64,000 nucleotides of DNA from Altererythrobacter sp. TH136 (GTDB lineage: Bacteria; Pseudomonadota; Alphaproteobacteria; Sphingomonadales; Sphingomonadaceae), in assembly GCF_007065885.1 (NCBI RefSeq), contig NZ_CP041409.1:186001-250000 (forward strand), read 5' to 3'. This document shows, piece by piece, positions 63,944-64,000 of this stretch. The position numbers and the translations under genes were made by a program. The notes beneath the pieces are model-generated. The model ran no database searches, was not told the origin of the DNA, and saw nothing but the letters and a program-made list of their open reading frames with translations. The stretch's first letter is position 1. Each line of letters starts with the position of its first letter.

Positions 63944-64000
63944 GCTCGGTGCACTAGCGCATCAAGGCTGAAGGCCTCGAAACCATGGATGGTTGCGGAT

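Overview
The window is dense, GC-rich chromosomal DNA with almost no spacer and no mobile element, prophage or CRISPR array. Gene content and order point to an alphaproteobacterium of the order Sphingomonadales (Sphingomonadaceae/Erythrobacteraceae). Supporting signs are a ZapA - 6S RNA - formyl-THF cyclo-ligase - DUF2842 block, SdhE next to mfd and divergent from recG, the TIGR02587/TIGR02588 membrane pair, and a tkt-gap-pgk-fda cluster. This placement rests on recalled family knowledge, not on a search.

Layout. 1-6.7 kb: the start of a HlyD/EmrA-type efflux adaptor, an alpha/beta hydrolase, a secreted M2 (ACE-like) dipeptidase, AMP nucleosidase and two SDR oxidoreductases. 6.8-8.1 kb: rpsF-rpsR-rplI with a clear terminator. 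8.2-11.5 kb: a DUF808 membrane protein, a MurC/Mpl-like ligase and a divergent LD-carboxypeptidase (probable muropeptide recycling). 11.5-14.5 kb: fabD-fabG and dnaN. 14.6-21.3 kb: a leftward series running phaC (class II type), phaZ, ferredoxin-NADP reductase, D-aminoacylase and quinone-reductase-like oxidoreductase. 21.5-33 kb: a c-di-GMP region with two tandem PAS-GGDEF-EAL-PilZ proteins and a CHASE2-EAL protein, interrupted by lepA and bamD, with a hairpin-rich unexplained spacer at about 29.2-29.3 kb and a 14-codon mini-gene with its own Shine-Dalgarno and terminator at 33.1 kb.

33.3-41.8 kb: mfd, sdhE and a hemerythrin protein on the minus strand, divergent from recG; then the TIGR02588/TIGR02587 pair and a DUF411 copper-type protein. 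41.8-47.8 kb: tRNA-Pro, thyA, the branched-chain 2-oxoacid dehydrogenase E1alpha-E1beta-E2 operon (no E3 in view) and small proteins. 48-50 kb: tRNA-Asp and the division/stationary-phase block (zapA, 6S RNA, cyclo-ligase, DUF2842). 50-55.7 kb: the central carbon operon tkt-gap-pgk-thioesterase-fda. 56-61 kb: thiE, two cell-wall enzymes (L,D-transpeptidase and M23 peptidase), efp, suhB and tRNA-Leu. 61-64 kb: a DASS-type anion transporter and two unrecognised proteins.

Three themes recur: peptidoglycan maintenance (Mur ligase/LdcA, L,D-transpeptidase/M23), carbon storage and its redox chemistry (PHA synthase/depolymerase), and c-di-GMP signalling. The best candidates for something undescribed are the structured spacer at 29.2-29.3 kb, the 14-aa peptide gene at 33.1 kb, and the paired c-di-GMP proteins that combine synthesis, hydrolysis and binding domains while lacking the usual inhibitory site.
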